The position numbers were made by a program, and so were the translations under genes. The notes under the pieces were generated by a model that saw nothing but the letters and a program-made list of their open reading frames with translations, searched no databases and had not been told where the DNA came from. From Cladorhizidae sp. MBARI D1340-BT2 (Eukaryota > Porifera > Demospongiae > Poecilosclerida > Cladorhizidae), in assembly GCA_028752905.1 (NCBI GenBank), contig JAQNBH010000004.1, forward strand, positions 50,136,771-50,200,770: a DNA stretch of 64,000 nt. The letters are read 5' to 3'. Every line of letters starts with the position of its first letter. Positions within the stretch are counted from its first letter, which is position 1. Below are positions 22,330 to 34,480 of this stretch, piece by piece.

Positions 22330-22964
22330 TATTATTATTATTAGAGTTTTACGGAAGGCTGGCCAGAATTAACTAGTAGCCATGAATGTATTGTTGGTGG
22401 TGTGAGGAACAAGCATGCAACTGTGACATTGGCATAAACAATGAAATGAGCATGGATTGTGTGGAACAATGAAAGTTTCAGTGTACTAAGCGTCAAGTCA
22501 ATGGGGTCAAGTCAATGGGTAATAGGGAATTCCACAATCAAGGAAGCCGGTTGGAAAAAAAAATGTCTTGATTTATTGTTGGTCGATCTGGTATGGACCA
22601 TTTTATGTCCATCTTGAGGAGCGACTGGAGAAAACTACAGGTTCTGTGATGTTAAATGCTGCTGTTTTGTCCTTGTAGTTAGTAATGAATATCATAACAT
22701 CATTTAGTTCGAAGATGTACATCAGTGGCACAAATTTCAGTGCTATTAATCTTTCTCTGTAATCTGAGAAGTAGTCATCTAGTATAATTATACATTGTCG
22801 CCCTGCATTGTATTTCTTCCAAGCATTTTATATCCCTAATGAGATAAGGTCTCCAGAGCTGTGAACCGTACATAAGTTGTGATCAGTGTATAGTTGTTTC
22901 TTGACACTTACTGGAATGTACTTGCTGAAAGTTCTTCTATCATGCCAAGCTTAGCATACGCTTT
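22330..22964 (-). pseudogene. Non-LTR retrotransposon reverse transcriptase C-terminus remnant (left copy)
   Basis: Same content as 63,182-63,806 in reverse. The coding remnant runs from AKLGM through the stretch equivalent to DYFSDYRERLIAL and PLMYIFELNDVMFFI, and ends near a short (TAA)n tail at 22,331-22,341. Such tails and this C-terminal sequence style fit a CR1/Jockey-like LINE. Stops and frameshifts are present and the catalytic palm is missing, so it is a 5'-truncated dead copy duplicated with its surroundings. Confidence 0.7.
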
Positions 22965-23479
22965 TGTAGTTATCATTGAATAATGATCAGTCGATGACAA
23001 ATAATAAATAAATAAGTAATTGCTACCACACCCACTTAAATATATTTATGCCAAGGTGAATAATGTATGATTGTGTGTGTATATCAGTGTAGACTTATTT
23101 AGAGCAGCACAGAGAGCTAGCATAAGAGTGGCATGGATCAACATTGCTGGTGAGCTTTCCCCCTCTTCTTGTGCTAGCAATTATTTTGAATGACATAAAT
23201 ATAAACAGAAACAACCTAATCCTGGACATCCCAGAGACTGAGAGGGTTCACAGGGTTCACAGGTAATGACGTGAGGAAGCAGAATAAGCTTGGCATTGTA
23301 ATGACATAGTTGTACACAAAGTTGTTGCATGAAGTTGTTGAATGCTGCTGACTCCGACAGGCCACTCTTTAGCTGGCCTGACTGTTTTTACACACGCAGA
23401 TAATGTGCGAAAGAGGACTAAACAAGATATGTGCGTGTAAATATGATGTGGTTTTTGTTGTTGTGTTGTTAAAACCTTT

Positions 23480-23640
23480 ACCAAGTCTGGATGTAGTCTG
23501 AACTTTGGACACTTGACGTTACCAAGTCTAGGTGTAGTCTGAACTTTGGACACTTGACGTTACCAAGTCTAGATGTAGTCTGAACTTTGGACACTTGACG
23601 TTACCAAGTCTAGATGTAGTCTGAACTTTGGACCCTTGTT
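23480..23640. repeat. 41-bp minisatellite, 4 copies
   Basis: Unit includes ACCAAGTCTAGATGTAGTC and TGAACTTTGGACACTTGACG. The partner arm has 5 copies (62,488-62,690), so unit number changed after duplication. Confidence 0.92.
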
Positions 23641-23726
23641 CTTTGGGCCATCTTTATTTCTTATTACACAGTGGTTGGCGTATTCCCTTGCTCTTTATAA
23701 CCGCAAACAATATGCAATATATAAAT

Positions 23727-24660
<934 letters not shown>

Positions 24661-24759
24661 TAACTAGAATACATGCAAACTAGAATACATGCATACATGC
24701 AGAATACATGCATATAAAATACATGCATATTGCATAAATTTAAATTAAGAAATAATGAT

Positions 24760-25560
24760 CGTCAGGTACTGAGCTGGATCCAAGCACTGCAGCAGTGTTT
24801 CCTTGTTGGATTGCAACTGCAATTCTTTGCAGCAAGAAATGGTAGGCACGATGGTCACCAGACTCAGTTTTGAGGCGTGCACCTAGCTCTTGGAGAAAAC
24901 TCTTTGTCTCAGACCCAAATACTCCAGAGGTCTCGATACCAATAGGTACAAAATAATGACTAGCCTCTATATTTGCATACTTCCCCTTCTTCAGAAATTC
25001 GGCCCGTCAGAAATGCACCCTGGACCATCAGGTAACATAGTGGTATACGAAAGAGCAAAAGTGTCCACTCATGTAGCATTCCACACAAGATTTCGGCCGT
25101 TCCTCCAGGGAACAATAGAAGCCCCATCTGGATGCTTGCCATCTGAGCGACAGATCCCAGAGTGCTCCAGATGTGAAGGAACCTTGATGGATGCAAGTGA
25201 TTGTCTAACATGAACGTTGATAGCTGCATGCCTTGAATGACGACCCTGACTCTTCGAGCAACTGAGACCATCAGTCCCTAGCTGGCCCACCCGAGTTCCA
25301 CACTGATGGCAACAGTGTGAGGATGACAGAGAGGTGTACCCAACCGCAAACCAATGGCTACCCTGATAACATCATCATCCATACGGAGGCCTGATGAAGA
25401 CATGGGGAGGGCATGAATCCAAGCGCCTGACTCCTTTCTAACTGCTTAAATCCGTATTCGAGAAGTAGGATTTTTAGCCCAATTCAGGAGAGAATTGAAA
25501 GCAGCCTTCACGAGCAGACCATCCCAGGACTTTTGCTTGGAATATTCAGACTCAGATGTT
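24760..25560 (-). pseudogene. Decayed retroelement polyprotein 3' end with restriction-like endonuclease-like motif
   Basis: In reverse from 25,560 the order is QKSWDGLLVKAAFNSL, a stop, KESGAWIHALPMSSSGLRMD, VIRVAIGLRLGTPLCHPH, HQCGTRVGQLGTDGLSCSKS, GRHSRHAAINVH, ICRSDGKHPDGASIVPW, LVWNAT. After a frameshift it continues as AEFLKKGKYANIEASHYF, VPIGIETSGVFG, FLLQRIAVAIQQGNTAAVLG. This matches the conserved C-terminal part of a common invertebrate retroelement polyprotein. The CxxC...H plus R-PDG...W/D pattern resembles a restriction-like endonuclease of early-branching non-LTR elements; that link is inference. One stop and at least one frameshift, with the polymerase absent, make it non-functional. 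Confidence 0.68.
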
Positions 25561-25564
25561 TGAT

Positions 25565-26310
25565 ATAATATATATTGATATATATATGTTTATTTTATAT
25601 ATATGTGTGTGTACTTGATATAATATATATATATAGGTTTATTTGATATATTTATATATATATGTTTATTTGATGTTTATTTGATATATATATGTTATTT
25701 GATATAATATATGTTGATTTCATGTTTATTTGATATATATATTATATATATATATATATTATATATATATATATATGTTTATTTGATATATATATATAAA
25801 AATATATATATATACATCAATAAGAAACGCATTAGAAATTGTTGTGTCAATAATAATATATAGATATAATATATTTATATTTATATGTTTATTAAATAGA
25901 TATATATTTATTTGTTATATATATATTTTTCATTATATTATTCAACATTTGTTCACTAAAATTTCCTTACCTTCCTGCAGGCCTTCAAATTCCTCATCAC
26001 TTCCATCTGCAAATGGCTCATCCAAGTCCCCATCTCCATCCAATGCCTTGAGGACCTCCTCCAAAGACAAACATTCTCTTTTTGCCATTATAGTTATCCT
26101 ATTTTTAACTATGTTTATTTTATATATATATATATGTTTATTTGATATATATATATGTTTATAAGATATATACATATTTATTTGATATATATATGTTTAT
26201 TTGTTATGTTTATTTGATATATATATATATGTTTATTTGATATATAATTATATGTTTATATATTTATTTTAGATATATATATATATATGTTTATTTGTAG
26301 GCATTGCTTT
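25565..26310. repeat. AT-rich minisatellite field, forward polarity
   Basis: Irregular repeats of TATATATGTTTATTTGATAT. It is interrupted by a unique segment at about 25,940-26,110 that carries a piggyBac-like exon. Confidence 0.88.
25955..26088 (-). pseudogene. Possible piggyBac transposase first exon
   Basis: In reverse from 26,088 the frame starts MAKRECLSLEEVLKALD and continues with an acidic stretch (DGDLDEPFADGSDEEFEGL). A short N-terminus with ordered acidic residues and a GSDxEFE-type motif is typical of piggyBac-family transposases, which cut and paste at TTAA. The frame then meets GGAAG followed by GTAAGG, a good splice donor near 25,973, so this may be exon 1 of a spliced copy. 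No downstream DDD domain is found in this window, and AT-rich repeats surround it. An acidic host-gene exon cannot be excluded. Confidence 0.4.
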
Positions 26311-26364
26311 GTTCTTTCACCTGGTATCAATAACTCATATTTTTTTTGTACACAAGACCCCTTT

Positions 26365-26480
26365 TCTCAGATCCTATCACATATATCAAATAAACATTAT
26401 ATATATCAAATAAACGTGTATATATCAAATAAACATATATATATCAAATATATATATATCAAATAAGCATATATCCTATA
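26365..26480. repeat. AT-rich minisatellite, reverse polarity patch
   Basis: Units read ATATATCAAATAAACATATA, the reverse complement of the preceding field. It follows TTTTCTCAGATCCTATCACA, which recurs at 26,925-26,945 before a forward-polarity patch. Confidence 0.85.
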
Positions 26481-27594
26481 TTTTGGAACTCAAATCGTCA
26501 CTTATTTCAATTAAGAAGTAAAGTTATGAAACCCTGAATGCTAGACACTTGAAGCATTCATTTTGAGAAAAACGCGTTTTAAATTAATGGATTTTGAAGT
26601 TTCCTGTGCACTTTAATGAAGCCTTTCCTTTGTTAGTTTGTTAACCATGCTGCCACTAGAGCAGCTAGTAGGAAATCCCCCATTTTGTGGGGGGTTCCCA
26701 TCTTGCGGGCAGTATTTTCTCCTCATTGCATGGCAACGCAGTTCCGTTACACACGTAGCAAGCTTCTTGACCACCAATCTTCTAACCTCACTGTTGCCTA
26801 CAAAGAAGCAAGTAAAAGCCTTCAGACTTCACACAAATATTTAAGGAAAGGTAGTAGATGCCAAAAAATTAAAATAGTAATCATTTTAGTCACACCACAA
26901 AACCATTTTTCTCTACATAAGACCCATTTTCTCAGATCCTATCACATATATATGTTTATTTTCTATTTGATATATATATTTTTTGATATATATATATAGA
27001 TGATATATATTATGTTTATTTGATGTATTTGATATAATTACCGAATATAAGTCGCGACTTGTCAAGTTGCGCAGTGCGCTTGCGCAGTGCCAAGCCAGTC
27101 TTGTTTGACGCAAATTTGTTTGTGGTGGAGATTGTTTCATTTCAAACATTTGAGCTAGGTAGTAATTAGCTGGAAAGAGTTCCTAATCGCTATCGTCTAC
27201 AATGAGTTCGTTATGTTCGATCTGTTCTTCGTCCAAGGAAGCAAATGGATGATCTTCTCCACAGCTGTCACTTCCCTCCACAGCTGTCACTTCCCTCCCA
27301 ACAGCTGGCGAGTAGCTTGAGTAATGGCTGGGATAGCTAAAGCTTCTTCTTTATCGACTTTAAAGCAGTGAATTTCTCCATCTTCAGACCCGCCCACCTT
27401 CACAGTGCTGCCACAAGCACGGTGATTTCTTGATCTCGGCAGACAAAAACGACTGCGCGTGTGCAAGAGCAGTGGTATAATTAACTTATAATAATATAAT
27501 AATTATGGCTTTACAGCGACAATGAAGATGACTCTACATGAAGTGAACACAAAAAAAAACATCAAAAGAAGAAAATATATATTGTGCAGTCAGT
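26481..27594. other. Unassigned spacer with two short repeat patches
   Basis: 26,940-27,045 is another forward AT-rich patch. CCACAGCTGTCACTTCCCTC is tandemly doubled near 27,257-27,298. No domain is recognisable; two or three short frames (for example 26,685-26,999) have no family signature. Confidence 0.45.
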
Positions 27595-27644
27595 CTAGCA
27601 CCAAGTACTGGTGAAGCTGTGTGTGTGTGTGTGCATAGATATGA

Positions 27645-27837
27645 TTATAATATTTAAAGATAGATAAATGTGGAGTGGCTTAATTAAACAGTAGTTTGGA
27701 CATGGACAAACAATGTGGAAAGAATAAATATTATCTGTGTCAAAGTTAGTTATGAAGTGGTTCCAGAAAAAAAAATTTAAATTTTTTTTTAATGGTTGAA
27801 TAAGTAACACAGATGTCATACTATTCCATAGTCTCAT
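27645..27837 (-). pseudogene. Short LINE reverse transcriptase C-terminal fragment
   Basis: The reverse frame from 27,837 reads RLWNSMTSVLLIQPLKKN, LNFFFWNHFITNF and SFHIVCPCPNYC. The RLWNS...FFWxHF...CPC pattern is the extreme C-terminus of CR1/Jockey-like non-LTR reverse transcriptases and resembles the end of the remnant at 63,182-63,806. Everything upstream is missing, and AT-rich repeat abuts it. Confidence 0.6.
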
Positions 27838-29132
27838 GTTTATTTGATATACATAATTATGTTAATTTGATATATTTAATATATGTTTTTTTAAATATAT
27901 ACTGTATATATATATATATATGCTTATTTGATATATATTGTTTATTTGGTATATATGTTTATTATGTTTATTTGATATATATGTTTATTTCATATATATT
28001 GTATGTTTATTTGATATATTTTATATATATTTATTTTATATATATATGTTTATTGTTTATTGATATATGTGTTTGTTTATTTGATATATTATGTTTATTT
28101 GATATATTTATATATATATATAATATATATGTTTATTTGATTTATATATGTTTATTTGATATATATATATATATATATAGGTTAATTTATATATATATAT
28201 ATATGTTTATTTGATATATATATATATATATATATATATTTGATATATATATGTTTATTTATTTGATATATATATATATATATATATGTACATTTGATAT
28301 ATAATTATATATAATTATGTTTATTTTGATATATAATATAATTATAAGAAATATAGATATATATATAAGATATATATATGATTATTTAATATATATATAT
28401 GTTTATTTGATATATGTATGTTTATTTATTTGATATATATATGTTTATTAGATATATATTTTGATATATATGTTTATTAGATATGTTTATTTAATATTAA
28501 ATTGTTTATTTGATATATATATATGTTTATTTGATATATATATATGTTTAATATATAGTTGATATATATATATATAATATATCAAATAAATCAATATATA
28601 TCTATATATATATCAAATAAACACAAATAACATAATATATCAAATAAACATATATATGCCCAAATAAACATATATATATCAAATACATATATATATATAT
28701 CAAATAAACATATATATATCAAATAAACATACAAATATATATACCAAATAAACATATATAATCAAATAAACATATTATATATATCAAATAAACATATACA
28801 TATATCAAATAAACATATATATTTCAAATAAACATATTATATATAAAATAAAAAAATAAAAAATATATCTATCTAATAAACATATATAAACATATATATA
28901 ATATATATATAACAAATAAACATATATATGTCAAATAAACATAATATATATATTAAACATATATATTTCAAATGGACATCTAATAAACATATATATAACA
29001 TATATATCTCAAATAAACATACATATCTAATAAACGTATATAAATCAATATATATTATATCAAATAAGTATATATATATATCAAATAAACATATCAAATA
29101 CATATATATCAAATAAACTCAAATATCAAGTA

Positions 29133-29164
<32 letters not shown>

Positions 29165-29213
29165 CAATATCAAATAAATATATATATATTAAATAAACAT
29201 ATATATATATATA
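27838..29213. repeat. AT-rich minisatellite field with polarity switch near 28,565
   Basis: To about 28,560 the repeats read TGTTTATTTGATATATATAT; from about 28,570 they read ATATCAAATAAACATATATA, the reverse complement. The field is thus a long imperfect palindrome. The Penelope-like element interrupts the reverse-polarity half at 29,217. Confidence 0.9.
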
Positions 29214-29216
29214 TAG

Positions 29217-29400
29217 AAAAGTACTGGGATGGCTAGTCCTACTGCAGTTTCATGCTAATGCAATCATCAGGGACAATGAGCAACTGAGGTGGTATGTGGG
29301 CATATATGAGGTGGGGCAGGCAAGTGGGGTGATGCAAGTCTATGGATGGGCGTTAATGAATGGGTGTTGATGAGTGTGGTAATTCAAATGCTCTTGAGGA
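29217..29400. repeat. Terminal inverted repeat, left
   Basis: Begins AAAAGTACTGGGATGGCTAG and ends ATGCTCTTGAGGA. It contains the last few codons of the Penelope-like reading frame. Confidence 0.92.
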
Positions 29401-31378
29401 GAAACTTGTTCTTGTGCCTACACTTTGAGAGGAATTCCGATCGCTTGTTCAATGATGATTGGCTGTCGGAGTAGATGATGTGGAGTTTTTCAGCAATGCA
29501 CAGGTTGCAACGTTTCGATATGGTGGAATACGATGCTGCTCTGTCGATAATGGCCCATTTTATGTTGTGTCTGGTTTTGCTGTCTTTAAGTTTCCATATG
29601 TATTTGGAGAGTTCTGTGGTGTTTCTCATATTTTCGTGGTTGAAGGAGAACTTGTGGTTTGTGTAGCGTGCCTTGAAAGTTGTATCTGTGAGCCCTGTGT
29701 AGTGTTTTTCATCATGGTCGGTGGAGACGGAGGCTTTATAAACTATAGATGTGGTGAGGCAGTGCCCATCCAGCGGGCAATCTTTCTTATTTCGGCAGCT
29801 GCATGACTTGCTTGGCTCTTGTTGTAGGTTGGTAGGTTTGTTTATTGTTTTGTTGTGAGACATAATTATGCTGTTCATGTTTCTGCAGCAAGAGTAGCTG
29901 ACCTTGACATTGTTGGCATTGAATATTTTGTGCAGCTCGTTGCCCTTGGGGAAGTGGGACTTGACGAGGTTGAGGAAGGATTTGCCGATGTTGGTGGCTA
30001 CATTTTTGCTGAAGGGTGGGCTGTACCATATTATCTGCCTGCCTCTTGACTTTTTGGTGGGCTTAGTGCTATTTTTTGTTGTTGGTGGTTGAAAACTCAT
30101 TTGGTATTCGTGTCCACTGTTGTGGAGAGCTTTCTGATAGTCTGGTGCTGCCTTTCTGAAGGTACTCTCGTTGTCGGAAATGCTGTTGATTCTCTTATTG
30201 ATGGATAGGGGGATATTTTTTATTATAGATGGAGGGTGGTTTGATTTTTTGTTGATGTATAGGATGTGGCTGTTAGGCTTTCGGTATGGTTGGTATGACC
30301 CGTGGGCGAGGTCGAGTGTCACATCGAGGAAGTTGGTGATCTTGGTATTGGTGTGAATAGTGATGCGGAGGCCGAAGGCATGGAAGATAGATATAATTTC
30401 CTTCTTCATCCTCTCGCATTGCCTTGGTGATGCATCATGGAGTATTGCAAGTCCATCATCTCTATAAAGCCCAATTTTGTGTTTCCCAAGCTTGGCTGTG
30501 AGGTGCGACAGGAGGAATGTGCCGACGAGCTCACATATCTCCGCTCCATCATAGCTCCCCATGGTGACATCGAAGAGGTTGGTGGTGTTTCTCTTTGCCC
30601 ATGTTGTGCTGCTGAACAGTACCGATTTTCGTGCATGCCAGATGACTTCAGCTTCCTCATCGGTGATGGTGGTGCATTGTTTAGCAAATACCATTGCATC
30701 TGAAAGTAGCTGTTTCTTGATCGAGGGATAGAATTCTATTATGTCAAAGGTGATAAAGGTCTGCCTGTGTTTGTGGGGGATGTTGGAGAACCACTTGATG
30801 ACAGAGGAAGTGTTCTTCCATTGCTGCAGGTTCGTTTTCAGCAGGATATCATTGTTGACGCGATCCAGGATGGTTTTGCTGACAAGGCCTATCTCTGATT
30901 TGGTGGGATTGATTAGTCGACAGCTAGGGTTGTTCTGGAAGTTTTCTTTGTGGTCCTTCAGGGTGATGAAGGCTTCACTCATCGGCATGCATTCTACTCT
31001 GTCATCGATGTCTAGGCTAGCAGTGATTCTCTTGGCCTCATGGTTTATCTCGGCAACATCACCTTCACCGGCCTTCTTGTAGGTTTTTGTGATGTTTTCG
31101 TGCAGGAGTTTCCTGTATTGGTCACACTTTAGCTTGTAGAAGTTGGATGATTTATCTGCACGTATGATCAGTTCCTCTGACTTGTTAATCTTTTTGATGT
31201 CTTGTTTAAGTTTATTTTGGAATTGGCATTTGATATTTCTGAATTCCACCGTCTCCACCATTTTCAGGACCTCTGCTTCGAAGAGTTTTAGGTCTTTCAG
31301 TTGGGGGGGGTACTTATTTGTTATCCTCAAGAGCATTTGAATTACCACACTCATCAACACCCATTCATTAACGCCCAT
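29384..31378 (-). CDS. Penelope-like reverse transcriptase with GIY-YIG endonuclease
   Basis: An uninterrupted 664-codon protein. The reverse transcriptase copies element RNA: motif A FDIIEFYPSI with D212 (residues 211-220), a GSYDGAE block near 274-280, and motif C YRDD at 305-308, followed by GLAI. A thumb with ITNFLDVTLDL lies at about 347-356. A Cys cluster (CSCRNKKDCPLDGHC, 526-540) leads into a GIY-YIG nuclease: VYKA at 546-549, YTG at 560-562, R571 and E589 in TTELSKYIWKLKD. This is the diagnostic architecture of endonuclease-bearing Penelope-like elements, in which the nuclease nicks the target. The first ATG lies inside the right inverted repeat; a later start is possible. All key residues appear present, so the enzyme may be functional. 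Confidence 0.92.
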   Translation of the reverse strand: MGVNEWVLMSVVIQMLLRITNKYPPQLKDLKLFEAEVLKMVETVEFRNIKCQFQNKLKQDIKKINKSEELIIRADKSSNFYKLKCDQYRKLLHENITKTYKKAGEGDVAEINHEAKRITASLDIDDRVECMPMSEAFITLKDHKENFQNNPSCRLINPTKSEIGLVSKTILDRVNNDILLKTNLQQWKNTSSVIKWFSNIPHKHRQTFITFDIIEFYPSIKKQLLSDAMVFAKQCTTITDEEAEVIWHARKSVLFSSTTWAKRNTTNLFDVTMGSYDGAEICELVGTFLLSHLTAKLGKHKIGLYRDDGLAILHDASPRQCERMKKEIISIFHAFGLRITIHTNTKITNFLDVTLDLAHGSYQPYRKPNSHILYINKKSNHPPSIIKNIPLSINKRINSISDNESTFRKAAPDYQKALHNSGHEYQMSFQPPTTKNSTKPTKKSRGRQIIWYSPPFSKNVATNIGKSFLNLVKSHFPKGNELHKIFNANNVKVSYSCCRNMNSIIMSHNKTINKPTNLQQEPSKSCSCRNKKDCPLDGHCLTTSIVYKASVSTDHDEKHYTGLTDTTFKARYTNHKFSFNHENMRNTTELSKYIWKLKDSKTRHNIKWAIIDRAASYSTISKRCNLCIAEKLHIIYSDSQSSLNKRSEFLSKCRHKNKFLLKSI

Positions 31379-31507
31379 CCATAGACTTGCATCACCCCAC
31401 TTGCCTGCCCCACCTCATATATGCCCACATGCCACCTCAGTTGCTCATTGTCCCTGATGATTGCATTAGCATGAAACTGCAGTAGGACTAGCCATCCCAG
31501 TACTTTT
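31324..31507. repeat. Terminal inverted repeat, right
   Basis: Reverse complement of 29,217-29,400. It contains the proposed ATG of the Penelope-like protein at 31,376-31,378, and any promoter would have to lie in or outside this arm. Confidence 0.92.
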
Positions 31508-31559
31508 ATATTTAATAGCTCTGCCTTAATACAGCATTGAGCACTATTTGTAGCCTTCT

Positions 31560-32890
31560 CAGCAAACTACCTTCTAAGTATATATATATATATATATATA
31601 TTAAATAAACATATATATATCAAATAAACATATCAAATAAACATATATATATGAAATAAATATAATAAACAAAATAAACTAATATACATAATATACATAT
31701 TCAAATAAACATATAATTATATTATATATATATCAAATAAACATATTATATATATATATCAAATAAACACAAATAAACATATATTATATATATCAAATAT
31801 ATGAATCAAATATATATATATCAAATAAACATTATATATATCAAATAAACATCAAATACACATATATATCCAATAAACATATATATTTCAAATAAACATA
31901 TATATATATATAATATAATAATATCAAATATATATATATCAAATAATCATTTATTTCAAATAAACATATACATATCTAATAAACATCAAAATTAATATAT
32001 ATATATATATATCATATATTTCAAATAAACATAATAATATATCATATATATATCAAATAAACAAAATAAACATATATATATTATATCAAATAAACATATA
32101 TATATATCAAATATATGAATCAAATATACAAATATATATATATATATATATATATATCAAATAAACATTATATATATCAAATAAACATCAAATACCCATA
32201 TATATCCAATAAACATATATATTTCAAATAAACATATATATAATATATAATATATATCAAATATAATATATATATATCAAATAATCATTTATTTCAAATA
32301 AACATATACATATCTAATAAACATCAAATATATATATATCATATATTTCAAATAAACATAATAATATATCATATATATATCAAATTAAAAAAATAAACAT
32401 ATATATTATATCAAATAAACATATATATATCAAATAAACATATATTTATATCTAATAAACATACATATATATATATATCATGTATATATCAAATAAACAT
32501 ATATATGTCAAATAAACATATATATATATATCATATAAACGTATATAATTATATAATTAATAAATATATATTCAAATAAACATATATATATATTTCAAAT
32601 AAACTAATAAACATATATATATATCAAATAAACATATAATATATCAGATAAACATATATATTTCAAATAAACAAAATAAACACATATATATATATCAAAT
32701 AGACATATAGACATATATAAATATCAGATAAATTCAAATAAACATATATAATTATATCAAATAAAGATATCAAATAAACATATATATATATATATATATC
32801 AAATAAACATATATATATATAATAATCAAATAAACATATATATATATATAATTATAATAAATATATATATATCAAATAAACATACATATT
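31560..32890. repeat. AT-rich minisatellite field, reverse polarity
   Basis: Units of ATATATCAAATAAACATATA. A block near 31,795-32,030 (with GAATCAAATATA, ATCATTTATTTCAAATAAAC) is repeated near 32,110-32,370, showing roughly 320-bp segmental duplication within the field. Confidence 0.9.
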
Positions 32891-33593
32891 AATTTTGTCG
32901 AGGGCACCACCTCCACTTCACCAACTGCGCATGTGCAGACACATATTTCCTCCCTCCCACGCAAATCAGGAAACTATAAGCCATTGGGGTGACCAGATAG
33001 AATTATTCGCATAGCGAAGCCATTGCTGGGAGACAGATATCTACAGATAGTATTATTCGCGTAGCTAAGCCATTGCTGGGAGACAGATATCTACAGATAA
33101 GTATGTAACATAATTCCATTTCCCTATGATGTTGATCTAACAAACTATCATACTACCCCTCAGATATAAGTTGATATTTGAATTTTCAGGTCAGTCATGT
33201 GAACAGAGAGAGACCAACGTGTGTTCCTGCGGAAGGTTGAGTACTATTTACAGAATGGTGCATATATCTGTGCAGTGGTATTCGGAAGAGCAGCATCAGT
33301 TTTATTGTCATTGCTATGTAAATAATTACCACCTGCTTGTGGTGTTTTCTCCACAGCTTTACTGGTTCAGATTGTGATTGTCATGTGGACATAAATTGAT
33401 CAATGCCAATGATTTCATAAGCCTCCAATACATGGTCTATATTCTCCACAACAAATTAGGCCTACATAAACCATTGCTTCCTGATTTCATAGAACTTGGC
33501 AGATTTCTTTCAAGTGATCATTTACGTGTCTTGTTATAAAGGTCTATGAAATAATGTACATGACACAACTTGTCATGGCTATTTTGTCTATAG
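32891..33593. other. Spacer with a 50-bp tandem duplication
   Basis: CATTGCTGGGAGACAGATAT with flanking TATTATTCGC occurs twice, 50 bp apart (33,001-33,100). The rest may be 5' sequence or intron of the Ginger-like element that starts coding at 33,594, but no exon is recognised. Confidence 0.5.
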
Positions 33594-33802
33594 GTGAAAC
33601 AATGTTCTACTCACAACCAGCAAAAAACCATCCCAATAAGAAGCTTAAGCGCTTGGTCCTGCTCTCAATTGATGAGCAGCAGAAAATTTTGCGTGAGGCC
33701 CATGACATCAATGGTGCACATCAAGGTCAGAAGCGTACCTTGGCATGTCTTACACAGGACTATTATTGGATGATGACTATGGCAAAGGATGTTTATAGTT
33801 GG
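33594..33802 (+). pseudogene. Ginger-like integrase exon: H2C2 zinc-binding domain
   Basis: The exon lies between a TTTTGTCTATAG acceptor and a GTAAGT donor. It encodes LSIDEQQKILREAHDING and AHQGQKRTLACLTQDYYW, ending KDVYSW. The His pair is present (EAH...AH); the Cys pair would lie in the next exon, which is displaced or lost because a Tigger and a hAT sit in the following interval. The domain helps integrases bind DNA ends. Confidence 0.68.
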
Positions 33803-34480
33803 GTAAGTATTTGTACATAGTGATATATCAATACATAAGTTGTAATATCGTAAAGGCGGATCAGGTTATATTAGTGGTATTGTTGTTGAGATATATTTTA
33901 TTAAGCTTGGCCGTCTGCTCACCTGAAGCTGACCCTCCTGTCTCTCCACACTTGATCTTTCTCCATCATATGGTCACCAAATCTCTGTGCATATGTATGA
34001 TGAACTCAAACAGCACTGTTCTGGGTGTGCTCTGCCAGAACTCCTGAAGGTTGGGAGGATAATTCTCTAGCTCTTATGCACAGTTGCAGAAACAGTAGAC
34101 AAAGAAATAACAATCAGGGTTTTCATATTATGCATGTACTCTGTACCCTCGCTGTTATGTAGTTGCTCAGTTTTAAGTGCCTATTTTGTTGTTTACTGAT
34201 ATAATAAGTGGCCCAGCTTGACAAAATGGTCGTTTTGTGGAGACCTATGGATATCTCAGTCACTGCATGCAGCTGTCCATGGCTTGTCACTACATGCAGC
34301 TGTTCATGGCTTATCACAGCATGCAGCTGTCATCTCTATGTGGTAATGGACCAAATGATCCAGAAGACAGCTGCCCTTTGTCTATGAAACAAGCTGGACT
34401 ATTTTTACTCTGAAAAAGAAACTTTGTTGAACTAGTTATAGAATTTTTAATGATCGTTTATGCACGATATTGTGTCAATA

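Larger units (their letters stand above)
29217..31507 (-). mobile_element. Penelope-like element with 184-bp terminal inverted repeats
   Basis: The outer 184 bp at 29,217-29,400 and 31,324-31,507 are inverted copies, differing visibly at only one or two positions (GGTGGTATGTGG versus GGTGGCATGTGG). Both start AAAAGTACTGGGATGGCTAG. The single reverse-strand reading frame (29,384-31,378) overlaps the inner parts of both arms. Penelope-like retroelements commonly carry terminal repeats in unusual orientations. Flanks are AT-rich minisatellite on both sides, so a target duplication cannot be read. Confidence 0.88.
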
